The notes under the pieces are model-generated. The model saw only the letters and a list, made by a program, of their open reading frames with translations, was not told the DNA's origin and ran no database searches. A stretch of DNA of 64,000 bases from Streptomyces sp. TP-A0874. Its GTDB lineage: Bacteria > Actinomycetota > Actinomycetes > Streptomycetales > Streptomycetaceae. Shown in pieces: positions 44,952 to 53,207 of this stretch (positions are counted from its first letter, which is position 1; each line of letters starts with the position of its first letter). The stretch spans positions 496,001 to 560,000 of the forward strand of contig NZ_BBZK01000004.1 in the NCBI RefSeq assembly GCF_001748085.1, written 5' to 3'. The position numbers were made by a program, and so were the translations under genes.

Positions 44952-45348
44952 CGGGAAACCCTTCGAAGGGTGGTCCCGGCCCGTTCCGCGGACGTCGGGG
45001 ACGCCCACGGGTGAAGAGGAGCGGAGAGGACTCAGGGCCACTCCGCGGCGGTCGTCAGCCGGGAACCACGGTAAGCGGGGGAACGGATTCGTTCGGACTG
45101 GGGGCAGCGCCCACCACAAAGACCGTCACCACAGTCCCACCTCCCGCCGGTCGGGACGGGACCGGAAGAGTTCAGAGCCGGCCCGCCGTTGTCCCGCGCA
45201 CCCTACGCCGGTACCGCAACGCCCCGCGAAGGGTTTTTCCCGGCAGGGCGATCGGGGCCGGTACCCGGAACGATCGGGCCGAGGCAGCGGTTCGGGCCGA
45301 GGCTTCGCGCTCGGCCGGTCCGTCGCGGGGGCGGCCTCCCCCCGCGGC
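44952..45348. other. 397-base gap upstream of rsgA
   Basis: Holds the palindrome ACCCTTCGAAGGGT at 44958-44971 and, about 270 bases away in inverted orientation, a related string around 45226-45243. No coding region or RNA was recognised. Confidence 0.45.
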
Positions 45349-46599
45349 TCAGTGCGGGTTCTTCCTGCCCGTCCCGCCGTGGGCCGCTCCGTCCTGCTCG
45401 TCCGGGCCACCGTGACCGCCTTCTGCGTTCCTCTCCCCATGACCGTGGTGTCGCGGCCGTAGCCGGGAGCGCAGGTCCTCGGGGGGCAGGAACTGGGCCC
45501 AGCGTTCGGGGAACTCCGAGGGCGGGTCGGCCTCCGGGCCGTCCTCGGAGTCGTCGTCCTCCTCTTCCTCCTCTTCCTCCCTGCCGGCGCTATCCTGCGC
45601 CCCGGCCCGCTCGGCGCTCGCCCGGGCGGCCGCCTCCGCCGCCGCTCGCTCGCGGGCCCTGGTGTTCGCCTCCCGCGCCGCCGCGGTCGCCACCGACGGC
45701 CAGACCCGGTCGATCGCCGCGTTGACCGCCGCCCCCACCAGCACCGCGAAGGCCGAGACACCGATCCACAGCAGCACCGCCACCGGCGCGGCCAGCGAGC
45801 CGTAGATCGTGGGCCCCTCGACGGCGCTGACGAGGTAGAGACGGAGCAGGAAGCTGCCGAGCACCCACATCCCCAGCGCTACCAGCGCACCCGGGACGTC
45901 CTCCACCCAGGGCGACCGCACCGGCACCGAGACGTGGTACAGCGTGGTGAGGAAGGCGACCGACAACATCAGCAACACCGGCCAGTAGAGCCCCTGCACA
46001 AGACCCGTGCTCCAAGGCAGGACGTGCATCACCGCGTCCGGTCCGGCGACCATGAGCGGCAGCACCACCGCCCCGATCAGCAGCGCCACCACGTAGAGCA
46101 GGAAGGCCAGCAGCCGGGTCCTGACGATGCCGCGGTGCCCGTCCAGCCCGTACATGACGGTGATGGTGTCGATGAAGACGTTGACGGCCCGAGACCCGGA
46201 CCACAGCGAGAACGCGAAACCGAGCGAGATGACATCGGGGCGCCCGCCCCGGGTCACGTCGTCCAGCAGCGGCCGGACGATCTGGTCGACGCCCCTACCG
46301 GAGAGCACGGTCCGGGAGGCGGTGAGGATGTTGTGCCGGACGCTCTCGATCGTCTCGGTGCCGATCCAGTCCAGATAGCCGAGCAACCCGATCAGCCCCA
46401 GGAGCAGCGGGGGTAGGGAGAGCAGGGTGAAGAACGCGGCCTCCGCGGCGAGGCCCAGGATCCGGTGCTCCACGCCGGAGTTGACCGTGTCCTTCAGAAG
46501 CAGCCAGGCCACTCGGCGTTTCGACACGTGCGGATAGAGGGCACGCGCACGGTGTAGACGGCCCTTGGGCCCATCGGGGGATGACTCGGCTGCTTGCAC
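45349..46599 (-). CDS. YihY/BrkB-family membrane protein
   Basis: Inner-membrane protein of unknown transport role (family once annotated as RNase BN). About six helices; AAFFTLLSLPPLLLGLIGLLG, LGFAFSLWSGSRAVNVFIDTI, VLPWSTGLVQGLYWPVLLML and VLLWIGVSAFAVLVGAAVNA are diagnostic. The C-terminus is a long acidic tail with runs of Glu and Asp, then His/Gly-rich residues. The start is uncertain: the GTG at 46599 overlaps its AAGGAGG, and no better start exists. Divergent from aidB by 18 bases. Confidence 0.88.
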   Translation of the reverse strand: MQAAESSPDGPKGRLHRARALYPHVSKRRVAWLLLKDTVNSGVEHRILGLAAEAAFFTLLSLPPLLLGLIGLLGYLDWIGTETIESVRHNILTASRTVLSGRGVDQIVRPLLDDVTRGGRPDVISLGFAFSLWSGSRAVNVFIDTITVMYGLDGHRGIVRTRLLAFLLYVVALLIGAVVLPLMVAGPDAVMHVLPWSTGLVQGLYWPVLLMLSVAFLTTLYHVSVPVRSPWVEDVPGALVALGMWVLGSFLLRLYLVSAVEGPTIYGSLAAPVAVLLWIGVSAFAVLVGAAVNAAIDRVWPSVATAAAREANTRARERAAAEAAARASAERAGAQDSAGREEEEEEEDDDSEDGPEADPPSEFPERWAQFLPPEDLRSRLRPRHHGHGERNAEGGHGGPDEQDGAAHGGTGRKNPH

Positions 46600-46617
46600 C
46601 TCCTTAACGTATCTGTC

Positions 46618-48270
46618 ATGCCAGCCACCACACACACCGTCACCAACCAGGCACCGCCATTGGCCGGATACGACGTCTTCGCCTCCGACCCGTCCCTCAC
46701 CGAGGGGGTCGACCGCCACGCCGGTCCCGAACATCTACCGGAGATCCGGGCTGAGTTGAGCGCACTGGGCCGGACCGCCGGCTCGGCCGAAGCCCAGGAG
46801 TGGGGACGGCAGGCGAACGAGAACCCACCGGTGCTCCGCACCCACGACCGCTACGGCAACCGGATCGACGAGGTCGAGTTCCACCCGTCCTGGCACCGGT
46901 TGCTCGACCGGGCCGTCTCGACCGGGCTGACCGACGCCTGGGGCCGTCCCGACGGGCATCTGCGCCGGGCCGCCGCCTTCCTCGTCTGGAGTCAGGTCGA
47001 AGCGGGCCACGGCTGTCCGGTGTCCATGACGCACGCGGCCGTGCCGGCGCTCCGCACCGACCCGGAACTGGCGGCCGAGTGGGAGCCGCGCCTGACCTCG
47101 CACCGCTACGAGCCCGGGCTGCGGGCGGCGGCGGAGAAGCCCGGCGCGCTGTTCGGCATGGGCATGACCGAGAAGCAGGGCGGCTCGGACGTCCGGTCCA
47201 ACACCACCTCCGCGGAGCCGCTGGCCGAGCCCGGGACGTACGCGCTCACCGGTCACAAGTGGTTCTGCTCGGCCCCGATGGCGGACGGGTTCCTGGTGCT
47301 GGCGCAGGCCGGCGCGGCGGGCGAGCAGGGCCGGCCGAGTTGCTTCCTGGTACCGAGGGTGCTTCCCGACGGGACCAGGAACGCCTTCCGCATCCAGCGG
47401 CTGAAGGACAAGCTGGGCAACCGCTCCAACGCCTCCGCGGAGGTGGAGTTCGACGGCACCACCTGGGCCCGCCGGGTCGGCCCCGAGGGACGCGGAGTCG
47501 CCACCATCATCGAGATGGTCGCCGCGACGCGGTTGGACTGCGTGCTCGGCTCGGCGGCCCTGATGCGCCAGGCCGTCGTCCAGGCCGTGCACCACGCCGC
47601 GCACCGCAGCGTCTTCGGCGGTCCGCTGATCGACAAGCCGCTGATGCGGAACGTCCTGGCCGACATGGCGCTGGAGTCCGAGGCGGCCACCACGCTCGGA
47701 CTCCGGCTGGCCGCCGCCTACGACTCGGGATCGGAGGCCGACCGGAACCTGCTGCGGATCGCGGTGCCGGCCGCCAAGTACTGGGTGACCAAACGCTGCC
47801 CGCCACTCACCGCCGAAGCGCTGGAGTGCCTGGGCGGCAACGGCTACGTGGAGGAGTCGGGCATGCCCCGGCTGCTGCGCGAGTCGCCGGTGAACTCGGT
47901 CTGGGAGGGCTCGGGGAACGTCCAGGCGCTCGACGTGCTGCGGGCGCTGCAACGCGAGCCGGCCGCGTTGGACGCCTTCCTCGGCGAGGTGGGTCGGGCG
48001 CACGGCGCCGACCACCGGCTGGACGCCGCGGTCAAGGACCTGCTGAACGAGCTCGCCGACCTCGAGCACATCGAGGCACGCGCCCGGCGGCTGGTGGAGC
48101 GGATGGCGCTGCTGCTCCAGGCCTCCCTGCTGGTGCGCTTCGCACCCACGGCCACGGCGGACGCCTTCTGCGCCTCCCGGCTGGGCCGCGACTGGGGTGG
48201 GGCGTTCGGCACCCTGCCGGCGACCCTCGACCTGGCGGCGGTGGTGGAGCGGGCGCGGGTCGGCTCGTAA
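46618..48270 (+). CDS. aidB: AidB-like acyl-CoA dehydrogenase-family flavoprotein
   Basis: A 550-residue FAD protein. GMGMTEKQGGSDVRSNTT, HKWFCSAPMADGFLVLAQA, RLKDKLGNRSNASAEVEFDG and ALECLGGNGYVEESGMPRLLRE match AidB, the alkylation-response protein that binds DNA and FAD. The region corresponding to the catalytic base of acyl-CoA dehydrogenases is altered as in other AidB proteins. No Shine-Dalgarno precedes the ATG; a weak TAACGT (-10) seven bases upstream hints at a leaderless transcript. Confidence 0.9.
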   Translation: MPATTHTVTNQAPPLAGYDVFASDPSLTEGVDRHAGPEHLPEIRAELSALGRTAGSAEAQEWGRQANENPPVLRTHDRYGNRIDEVEFHPSWHRLLDRAVSTGLTDAWGRPDGHLRRAAAFLVWSQVEAGHGCPVSMTHAAVPALRTDPELAAEWEPRLTSHRYEPGLRAAAEKPGALFGMGMTEKQGGSDVRSNTTSAEPLAEPGTYALTGHKWFCSAPMADGFLVLAQAGAAGEQGRPSCFLVPRVLPDGTRNAFRIQRLKDKLGNRSNASAEVEFDGTTWARRVGPEGRGVATIIEMVAATRLDCVLGSAALMRQAVVQAVHHAAHRSVFGGPLIDKPLMRNVLADMALESEAATTLGLRLAAAYDSGSEADRNLLRIAVPAAKYWVTKRCPPLTAEALECLGGNGYVEESGMPRLLRESPVNSVWEGSGNVQALDVLRALQREPAALDAFLGEVGRAHGADHRLDAAVKDLLNELADLEHIEARARRLVERMALLLQASLLVRFAPTATADAFCASRLGRDWGGAFGTLPATLDLAAVVERARVGS

Positions 48271-48280
48271 GTGTGCCGCT

Positions 48281-48339
48281 TCGGCACGCCTCGGACGGAA
48301 TGGGCGCGCCGGGCGCCCGTTCCGTCCGAGGCGTGCCGA
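48281..48339 (+). terminator. Long perfect hairpin after aidB
   Basis: A 20-bp perfect stem (48281-48300 with 48320-48339) continues through a T-G wobble into six more pairs (48302-48307 with 48313-48318) around a 5-base loop, giving about 27 paired positions. It starts 10 bases past the aidB stop. Confidence 0.8.
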
Positions 48340-48421
48340 CACGCCGCCGCGGTGCGGCTCCGGCCCAACCGCCGGGGGGGGTGAGCGGAGCCGGCGGTGC
48401 GGAGCATGGTTGTCTGTCGAT

Positions 48422-49003
48422 ATGAGCAGTGTCGCCGTGACCACCTGGTACCTCGAACAGACTTCTGCGGCGGATCTCGTGCCCGCTCCCGCCCCTCCGG
48501 CGGAGCACGCCGTGCGGATCGTCCGGTCCGAGGTGCCCTCCCCCGAGTTCAGCCGCTTCCTGTACACCGCGGTGGGCGGGGACGTCTCCTGGACCGACCG
48601 GCTGCCCTGGACGTACGCCAGGTGGCAGGAGTTCCTCGGCCAGCCGGGGGTGGAGACGTGGGTCGCCTACCACCGCGGCACGCCGGCGGGGTTCATCGAG
48701 TTGCAGGGGCAGGACGCCGGCGCGGTGGAGATCGTGTACTTCGGGCTGCTCCCCGCGTTCCGCGGCCGGGGCATCGGCGGCCATCTGCTGAGCGAGGGCA
48801 CGGCCCGCGCCTGGGACCTGGCGCGGCGCTGGCCTGACCGGAGCACCACCAGCAGGGTCTGGGTACACACCTGCGACCAGGACGGTCCCCACGCGCTCGC
48901 CAACTACGAGCGGCGTGGCTTCCGGCGCTTCGACACCAGGACGGAGGACGAGCCGGCCCTGCCCACCCCAGGCCCCTGGCCAGACGCGGGGCCGGTGGAG
49001 TAG
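48422..49003 (+). CDS. GNAT-family N-acetyltransferase
   Basis: A 193-residue acetyltransferase. VAYHRGTPAGFIELQGQDAGAVE and the acetyl-CoA-binding VYFGLLPAFRGRGIGGHLLSEG (motif A, Q/RxxGxG/A) are clear, with VWVHTCDQDGPHALANYERRGF as motif B. The substrate is unknown. The ATG at 48422 lacks a ribosome-binding site. Confidence 0.9.
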   Translation: MSSVAVTTWYLEQTSAADLVPAPAPPAEHAVRIVRSEVPSPEFSRFLYTAVGGDVSWTDRLPWTYARWQEFLGQPGVETWVAYHRGTPAGFIELQGQDAGAVEIVYFGLLPAFRGRGIGGHLLSEGTARAWDLARRWPDRSTTSRVWVHTCDQDGPHALANYERRGFRRFDTRTEDEPALPTPGPWPDAGPVE

Positions 49004-49019
49004 GGGCCGGAGGCAGCCG

Positions 49020-49466
49020 GCACTTCGAGCACCGCTCCCCTGAGGCGGGTGTGGCAGGTTCGAATCCGTAGATCAGGCACCCGCGGACGAGCATCATCGT
49101 CCGCCCCTGTAGACGCACTGCGCTTCCCAGACCAGCGAGGCCGGTAGCCAGCTCTTCGTACTGCACCGCATAAAGGCCGTGCCCGTAGGCTTCGAGCGTC
49201 TGTGCATGGACGCCCTCATGTCCGGTGCGGGCCCGCTCGTGAGCCCGGACGAGGCAGGCGGGGATGATGTCCGCCAGCTCATCGGCGGATTCTCCGAACC
49301 TCTCACTTGCCCACTGACCAGCTGAACCCACGACGTACCGCCCCTCCCTGGTGGTCCTGGAGCACAGCGCCGAGCAGTATCCACCCAAACCGTGCTGTCT
49401 CCCCGACCAGTCCGCAAGGTGGCACCCAGCGCAAAGGGGAGCGCATATCACCTGAACGGGGCGCAT
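49020..49466 (-). pseudogene. Truncated remnant of a Cys-rich streptomycete hypothetical gene
   Basis: An open frame beginning MRPVQVICAPLCAGCHLADW has a Cys-rich start (C-x3-C-x2-C ... C-x3-C), then AHERARTGHEGVHAQTLEAY and EELATGLAGLGSAVRLQGRT, which read as real protein and recall proteins next to actinobacterial integrating elements. After GCLIYGFEPATPASG the frame runs into sequence antisense to the GNAT gene, so the C-terminus seems lost. Local base composition is less GC-rich than the neighbours. Function unknown; could also be an intact short orphan gene. Confidence 0.4.
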
Positions 49467-49637
49467 CGCCCGTGCCTCTCGGTAAATCGATCGCGGCGGC
49501 GGTTGCCCGGCACTGCGTCGCCGCGCCGTATCGGCCATGAGCCGACGTCAACCGCCTGTCCCGAGCACCCCGACGCCGTGCATATAAGGCACACCGTGCT
49601 GGGCGGCGAGCCACCCCCGACACCACGGAGTCTTAGC

Positions 49638-49660
49638 ATCTGAGACATTTCAGCTCAGAT
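49638..49660. promoter_or_regulatory. Inverted repeat upstream of the gene fragment
   Basis: ATCTGAG (49638-49644) and CTCAGAT (49654-49660) are perfect inverted arms with a nine-base spacer in an AT-rich island. The position suits an operator for the minus-strand fragment or for the plus-strand sulfur operon starting nearby. Confidence 0.45.
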
Positions 49661-49708
49661 ATTGAGCAATAGTGGACGGCGCCGAGAAAGCCGTGGCACG
49701 CTCTGCGC

Positions 49709-49795
49709 ATGTCCCAAGCAGCTGGAACCGCCCTGGTGAGTCGACGCCATGTCGACTTCGGCCGTCTGTCCAGCGCCATCTGTCTGGCGCGCTGA
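49709..49795 (+). CDS. 28-residue leader peptide of the sulfur assimilation operon
   Basis: ATG at 49709 opens a 28-codon frame: MSQAAGTALVSRRHVDFGRL then SSAICLAR and TGA. The LVSRRHVD(F/L)GR-SSAIC pattern recurs as a putative leader peptide before sulfite reductase genes in streptomycetes. One Cys codon (TGT, codon 25) lies four codons before the stop, and the hairpin at 49826-49844 follows, consistent with cysteine-responsive attenuation of the downstream genes. Too short for standard gene callers. Confidence 0.75.
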   Translation: MSQAAGTALVSRRHVDFGRLSSAICLAR

Positions 49796-49825
49796 CCCTC
49801 TCAGCAGCGCCCGCTCTCCCCTCTA

Positions 49826-49844
49826 CGCCCCCCGTCTCGGGGCG
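49826..49844 (+). terminator. Possible attenuator hairpin in the sulfur operon leader
   Basis: CGCCCC (49826-49831) pairs with GGGGCG (49839-49844) around a 7-base loop, 31 bases after the leader-peptide stop and 150 bases before the sulfite reductase start. No U-tract follows. The remaining leader (49845-49995) shows no known riboswitch core. Confidence 0.4.
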
Positions 49845-49995
49845 CCCAGCACCCTGGTCACCGCGGCTTCGAGAAGGCTCGCCGCATCTCTGACCTCAGG
49901 GTGAATCCGCAGGTCAGCCCTGCCCTGTCGCCCTATCCCCGGCAGTTGCCGACTGCCCGACCACCGCCCTGAGTCGCACCCTCCGAAGGACAGCC

Positions 49996-51696
49996 ATGGC
50001 CGCCACCCCCGCACCCGAAGCCCCTGCGACCACCACCCGCCGCAAAGCCGGACGCCACCGCGGCGAAGGCCAGTGGGGCGCCGGCCACTTCACCCCGCTC
50101 AACGGGAACGAGCAGTTCAAGAAGGACGACGATGGTCTCAACGTGCGGACACGCATTGAGACCATCTACGCCAAGCAGGGCTTCGACTCCATCGATCCCC
50201 AGGATCTGCGCGGCCGGATGCGGTGGTGGGGTCTGTACACCCAACGCAAACCCGGTATCGACGGCGGTAAGACCGCCGTCCTCCAGCCCGAGGAGCTGGA
50301 GGACAGCTACTTCATGCTGCGGATCCGGATCGACGGCGGACGGCTGACGGTCGCCCAGCTGCGTGCCATCGGCGAGGTCTCCCAGGAGTACGCGCGGGGC
50401 ACCGCGGACATCACCGACCGACAGAACGTGCAGCTCCACTGGGTGCGGATCGAGGACGTGCCGGCGATCTGGCGGAAGCTGGAGGCCGTCGGCCTCTCCA
50501 CCACCGAGGCCTGCGGTGACTGCCCGCGCGTGATCATCGGCTCCCCCGTCGCCGGGATCGCCGCGGACGAGATCATCGACGGCAGCCCGGCGGTCCAGGA
50601 GATCCACGACCGCTACATCGGCAGCAAGGAGTTCTCGAACCTGCCGCGGAAGTTCAAGACGGCGGTCTCCGGTTCCCCGGTCCAGGACGTCGTCCATGAG
50701 ATCAACGACGTCTCCTTCGTCGGGGTGGTCCACCCGGAGCACGGTCCCGGGTTCGACCTGTGGGTCGGCGGTGGCCTGTCCACCAACCCCAAGCTCGCCC
50801 AGCGGCTCGGGGCCTGGGTGCCGCTCGCCGAGGTAGCCGAGGTCTGGGCCGGCGTGACCGGGATCTTCCGCGACTACGGCTACCGCCGGCTGCGCAACCG
50901 CGCCCGGTTGAAGTTCCTGATGGCCGACTGGGGGCCGGCGAAGTTCCGCCAGGTGCTCGAGGAGGAGTACCTGGGGCGGAAGCTGGTCGACGGCCCGGCG
51001 CCGGAGGAACCCGTCGCCCGGTGGCGCGACCACATCGGCGTCCACCCGCAGCAGGACGGCCGCTACTACGTCGGCTTCGCGCCCAGGGTCGGCCGGGTGG
51101 ACGGCAGCACCCTCAGCAAGATCGCGGAACTCGCGGCGGCGCACGGCTCGGACCGGCTCAACACCACCGTCGAGCAGAAGATGATCATCCTTGATGTGGC
51201 GGCGGACCGGGTGGACTCCCTCGTCGCCGGTCTCGAGGCACTCGATCTGCGGGTCTCCCCCTCACCGTTCCGGCGCTCCACCATGGCCTGCACCGGGATC
51301 GAGTTCTGCAAGCTCGCCATCGTCGAGACCAAGTCGCGCGGCGCGGCCCTGATCGACGAACTCGAGCGGCGGATGCCCGGGTTCGAGGAACCGGTCAGCA
51401 TCAACCTCAACGGATGCCCCAACGCCTGCGCCCGCATCCAGACCGCCGACATCGGGCTCAAGGGCCAGCTGATGCTGGATTCGGAAGGCCGCCAGGTCGA
51501 GGGCTACCAGGTGCACCTGGGCGGTGCCCTCGGCCTGGAGGCGGGCTTCGGCCGCAAGATCCGCGGGCTCAAGGTCACCGCTGCGGAGCTCCCCGACTAC
51601 GTCGAGCGGGTACTGCGCCGCTTCGAGGAGCAGCGGCGGGAAGACGAACGCTTCGCCTCCTGGGCGGCCCGCGCCGACGAGGGAGACCTCAGGTGA
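49996..51696 (+). CDS. sirA: Ferredoxin-dependent sulfite reductase (NirA/SirA type)
   Basis: Reduces sulfite to sulfide by six electrons using coupled sirohaem and [4Fe-4S]. It has 566 residues. The cluster/sirohaem Cys are 432, 438, 474 and 478 (ACTGIEFCK, NGCPNACAR). Tyr81 and Cys173 stand at the same offset (+12) as Tyr69 and Cys161, the covalently linked pair of the Mycobacterium tuberculosis enzyme, which favours sulfite over nitrite as substrate. Arg/Lys anion-binding residues lie in TDRQNVQLHW and RKFKTAVSG. GAAGGA precedes the ATG. First enzyme gene of the operon. Confidence 0.95.
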   Translation: MAATPAPEAPATTTRRKAGRHRGEGQWGAGHFTPLNGNEQFKKDDDGLNVRTRIETIYAKQGFDSIDPQDLRGRMRWWGLYTQRKPGIDGGKTAVLQPEELEDSYFMLRIRIDGGRLTVAQLRAIGEVSQEYARGTADITDRQNVQLHWVRIEDVPAIWRKLEAVGLSTTEACGDCPRVIIGSPVAGIAADEIIDGSPAVQEIHDRYIGSKEFSNLPRKFKTAVSGSPVQDVVHEINDVSFVGVVHPEHGPGFDLWVGGGLSTNPKLAQRLGAWVPLAEVAEVWAGVTGIFRDYGYRRLRNRARLKFLMADWGPAKFRQVLEEEYLGRKLVDGPAPEEPVARWRDHIGVHPQQDGRYYVGFAPRVGRVDGSTLSKIAELAAAHGSDRLNTTVEQKMIILDVAADRVDSLVAGLEALDLRVSPSPFRRSTMACTGIEFCKLAIVETKSRGAALIDELERRMPGFEEPVSINLNGCPNACARIQTADIGLKGQLMLDSEGRQVEGYQVHLGGALGLEAGFGRKIRGLKVTAAELPDYVERVLRRFEEQRREDERFASWAARADEGDLR

Positions 51697-51896
51697 CGCA
51701 GCGTGCCGCACCGTTCTACTGCCCCTACTGCGGCGAGGAAGATCTGCGGCCCTGGGTGCCGGAGCCGGGCGCCGAGGGCCGGGGCGGTTGGGGATGCGCC
51801 GGCTGCGGCCGCGCCTTCCGGTTGTCGTTCCTCGGCCTGCTGGGCGGCGGGCCGGCGGTTGGAGCGAGTCGCGACGGGGAGGTCGGGCCGGTATGA
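51693..51896 (+). CDS. Small zinc-ribbon protein in the sulfur operon
   Basis: A 67-residue protein with a zinc-ribbon YCPYCGEED and GCAGCGRAFR (two CxxC pairs). The GTG overlaps the sulfite reductase stop (GTGA) and the stop overlaps the cysH start, so it is translationally locked in the operon. Conserved position in streptomycetes, as recalled, suggests a role with SirA or CysH; the function is unknown. Confidence 0.85.
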   Translation: MTQRAAPFYCPYCGEEDLRPWVPEPGAEGRGGWGCAGCGRAFRLSFLGLLGGGPAVGASRDGEVGPV

Positions 51897-52609
51897 GCAG
51901 TGGTGAGACGCGTCGGCGGCACACCCCGGGCGAGCTCCGGGAGCTGGCCCGGACCGCCGGCCGGCGGCTGGAGGACGCTCCAGCGCTGGACATCCTGCGC
52001 TGGGCCGCGGACACCTTCGGCAGCCGCTTCTGCGTGACGTCCTCCATGGAGGACGCGGTGGTGGCGCACCTGGCGTCGCGGGCCGTCCCCGGGGTCGACG
52101 TGGTCTTCCTGGACACCGGCTACCACTTCCCGGAGACCATCGGCACCCGGGACGCGGTCGCCGCCGTGCTGGACGTCCGCCTGATCACGCTCACCCCGCG
52201 GCAGACGGTCGCCGAGCAGGACGCCGAGTACGGGGCGGCCCTGTACGAGCGCGACCCCGACCTCTGCTGCGCCCTGCGCAAGGTGGAGCCGCTCAGCAGG
52301 GGGCTCGTCGGCTACGACGCCTGGGCCACCGGCCTGCGCCGGGACGAGTCACCGACGCGTGCGGACACCCCGGTCGTCGGCTGGGATCCGAAGCGGGGCA
52401 AGGTCAAGATCGCCCCGATCGCCCGGTGGAGCCAGCAGGATGTGGACGGCTACGTCCTCGAACACGGGGTGTTGACCAATCCGCTGCTCGGCGACGGCTA
52501 CGCCTCGGTCGGCTGTGCGCCCTGTACCCGCCGGGTGCGGGAGGGCGAGGACGCCCGGGCCGGCCGTTGGGCGGGCCGGGGGAAGACCGAGTGCGGACTG
52601 CACGGCTGA
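51893..52609 (+). CDS. cysH: APS reductase ([4Fe-4S] CysH type)
   Basis: Reduces adenylylsulfate (APS) to sulfite with thioredoxin; 238 residues. The iron-sulfur ligands Cys125-Cys126 (DLCCALRK) and Cys208-x2-Cys211 (VGCAPCTR) mark the bacterial APS-type enzyme, and the catalytic Cys234 lies in TECGLHG. The nucleotide-binding SSMEDAVVAH and FLDTGYHFPET are present. Having both this enzyme and cysC in one operon suggests the kinase branch makes PAPS for other uses or that substrate use is mixed. Confidence 0.94.
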   Translation: MSSGETRRRHTPGELRELARTAGRRLEDAPALDILRWAADTFGSRFCVTSSMEDAVVAHLASRAVPGVDVVFLDTGYHFPETIGTRDAVAAVLDVRLITLTPRQTVAEQDAEYGAALYERDPDLCCALRKVEPLSRGLVGYDAWATGLRRDESPTRADTPVVGWDPKRGKVKIAPIARWSQQDVDGYVLEHGVLTNPLLGDGYASVGCAPCTRRVREGEDARAGRWAGRGKTECGLHG

Positions 52610-52637
52610 CGGACACGTAGCGACGAAGGGACAAGAG

Positions 52638-53207
52638 GTGACGGAGACGGCGGGGACAGGTGTTCCCCAGCCCGCGGGCGCCACGGTCTGGCTCACGGGC
52701 CTGCCCAGCGCGGGCAAGACGACGATAGCCGAGGCGCTGGCGGAGCGGCTGCGCTCAGCCGGGCGGCGGGTGGAGGTGCTGGACGGTGACGAGATCCGCC
52801 GGTTCCTCTCGGCCGGGCTCGGTTTCTCCCGTGCCGACCGGCAGGTGAACGTCGAACGCATCGGTTTCGTCGCGCAGCTGCTGGCAGCACACGGGGTCAC
52901 CGTCCTGGTGCCGGTGATCGCCCCGTACGCGGACGCCCGGGAGGCGGTGCGCAAGCGCCATCAGACCCGGGACACCCCCTACCTGGAGGTGCACGTGGCC
53001 ACCCCGGTGGAGGTCTGCGCCGAGCGGGACGTGAAGGGGCTCTACGCAAGGCAGGCCGCGGGCGAACTGTCCGGACTGACGGGGGTGGACGACCCGTACG
53101 AGGAACCGGTCGATCCGGATCTGCGGCTGTGGACCCAACTGAACGACGTACCGGAGTGCGTGGCCGCGATAGAGGGGCTGCTCACCGAAAGGGGCCTGCT
53201 CCCATGA
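52638..53207 (+). CDS. cysC: Adenylylsulfate kinase
   Basis: Phosphorylates APS to PAPS; 189 residues. The P-loop is TGLPSAGKTT and the family landmarks are VLDGDEIRRFLSAGLGFSRADR and VPVIAPYADAREAVR, with the mobile-lid RDVKGLYARQAAGEL. The GTG at 52638 lies 28 bases after cysH with AAGGGACAAGAG upstream. Its stop overlaps the cysD start. Confidence 0.94.
   Translation: MTETAGTGVPQPAGATVWLTGLPSAGKTTIAEALAERLRSAGRRVEVLDGDEIRRFLSAGLGFSRADRQVNVERIGFVAQLLAAHGVTVLVPVIAPYADAREAVRKRHQTRDTPYLEVHVATPVEVCAERDVKGLYARQAAGELSGLTGVDDPYEEPVDPDLRLWTQLNDVPECVAAIEGLLTERGLLP

Noticed and set aside
49045..49080. tRNA-like T-arm (GGTTCGAATCC) suggesting a tRNA or attachment site
   Set aside because: Flanking bases do not pair into a T-stem or acceptor stem, no anticodon arm is found upstream, and the bases encode GFEPA in the minus-strand gene fragment.
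49845..49995. SAM or cobalamin riboswitch before sulfite reductase
   Set aside because: No conserved core elements of known SAM or cobalamin riboswitches were recognised; the leader peptide gives a simpler explanation.
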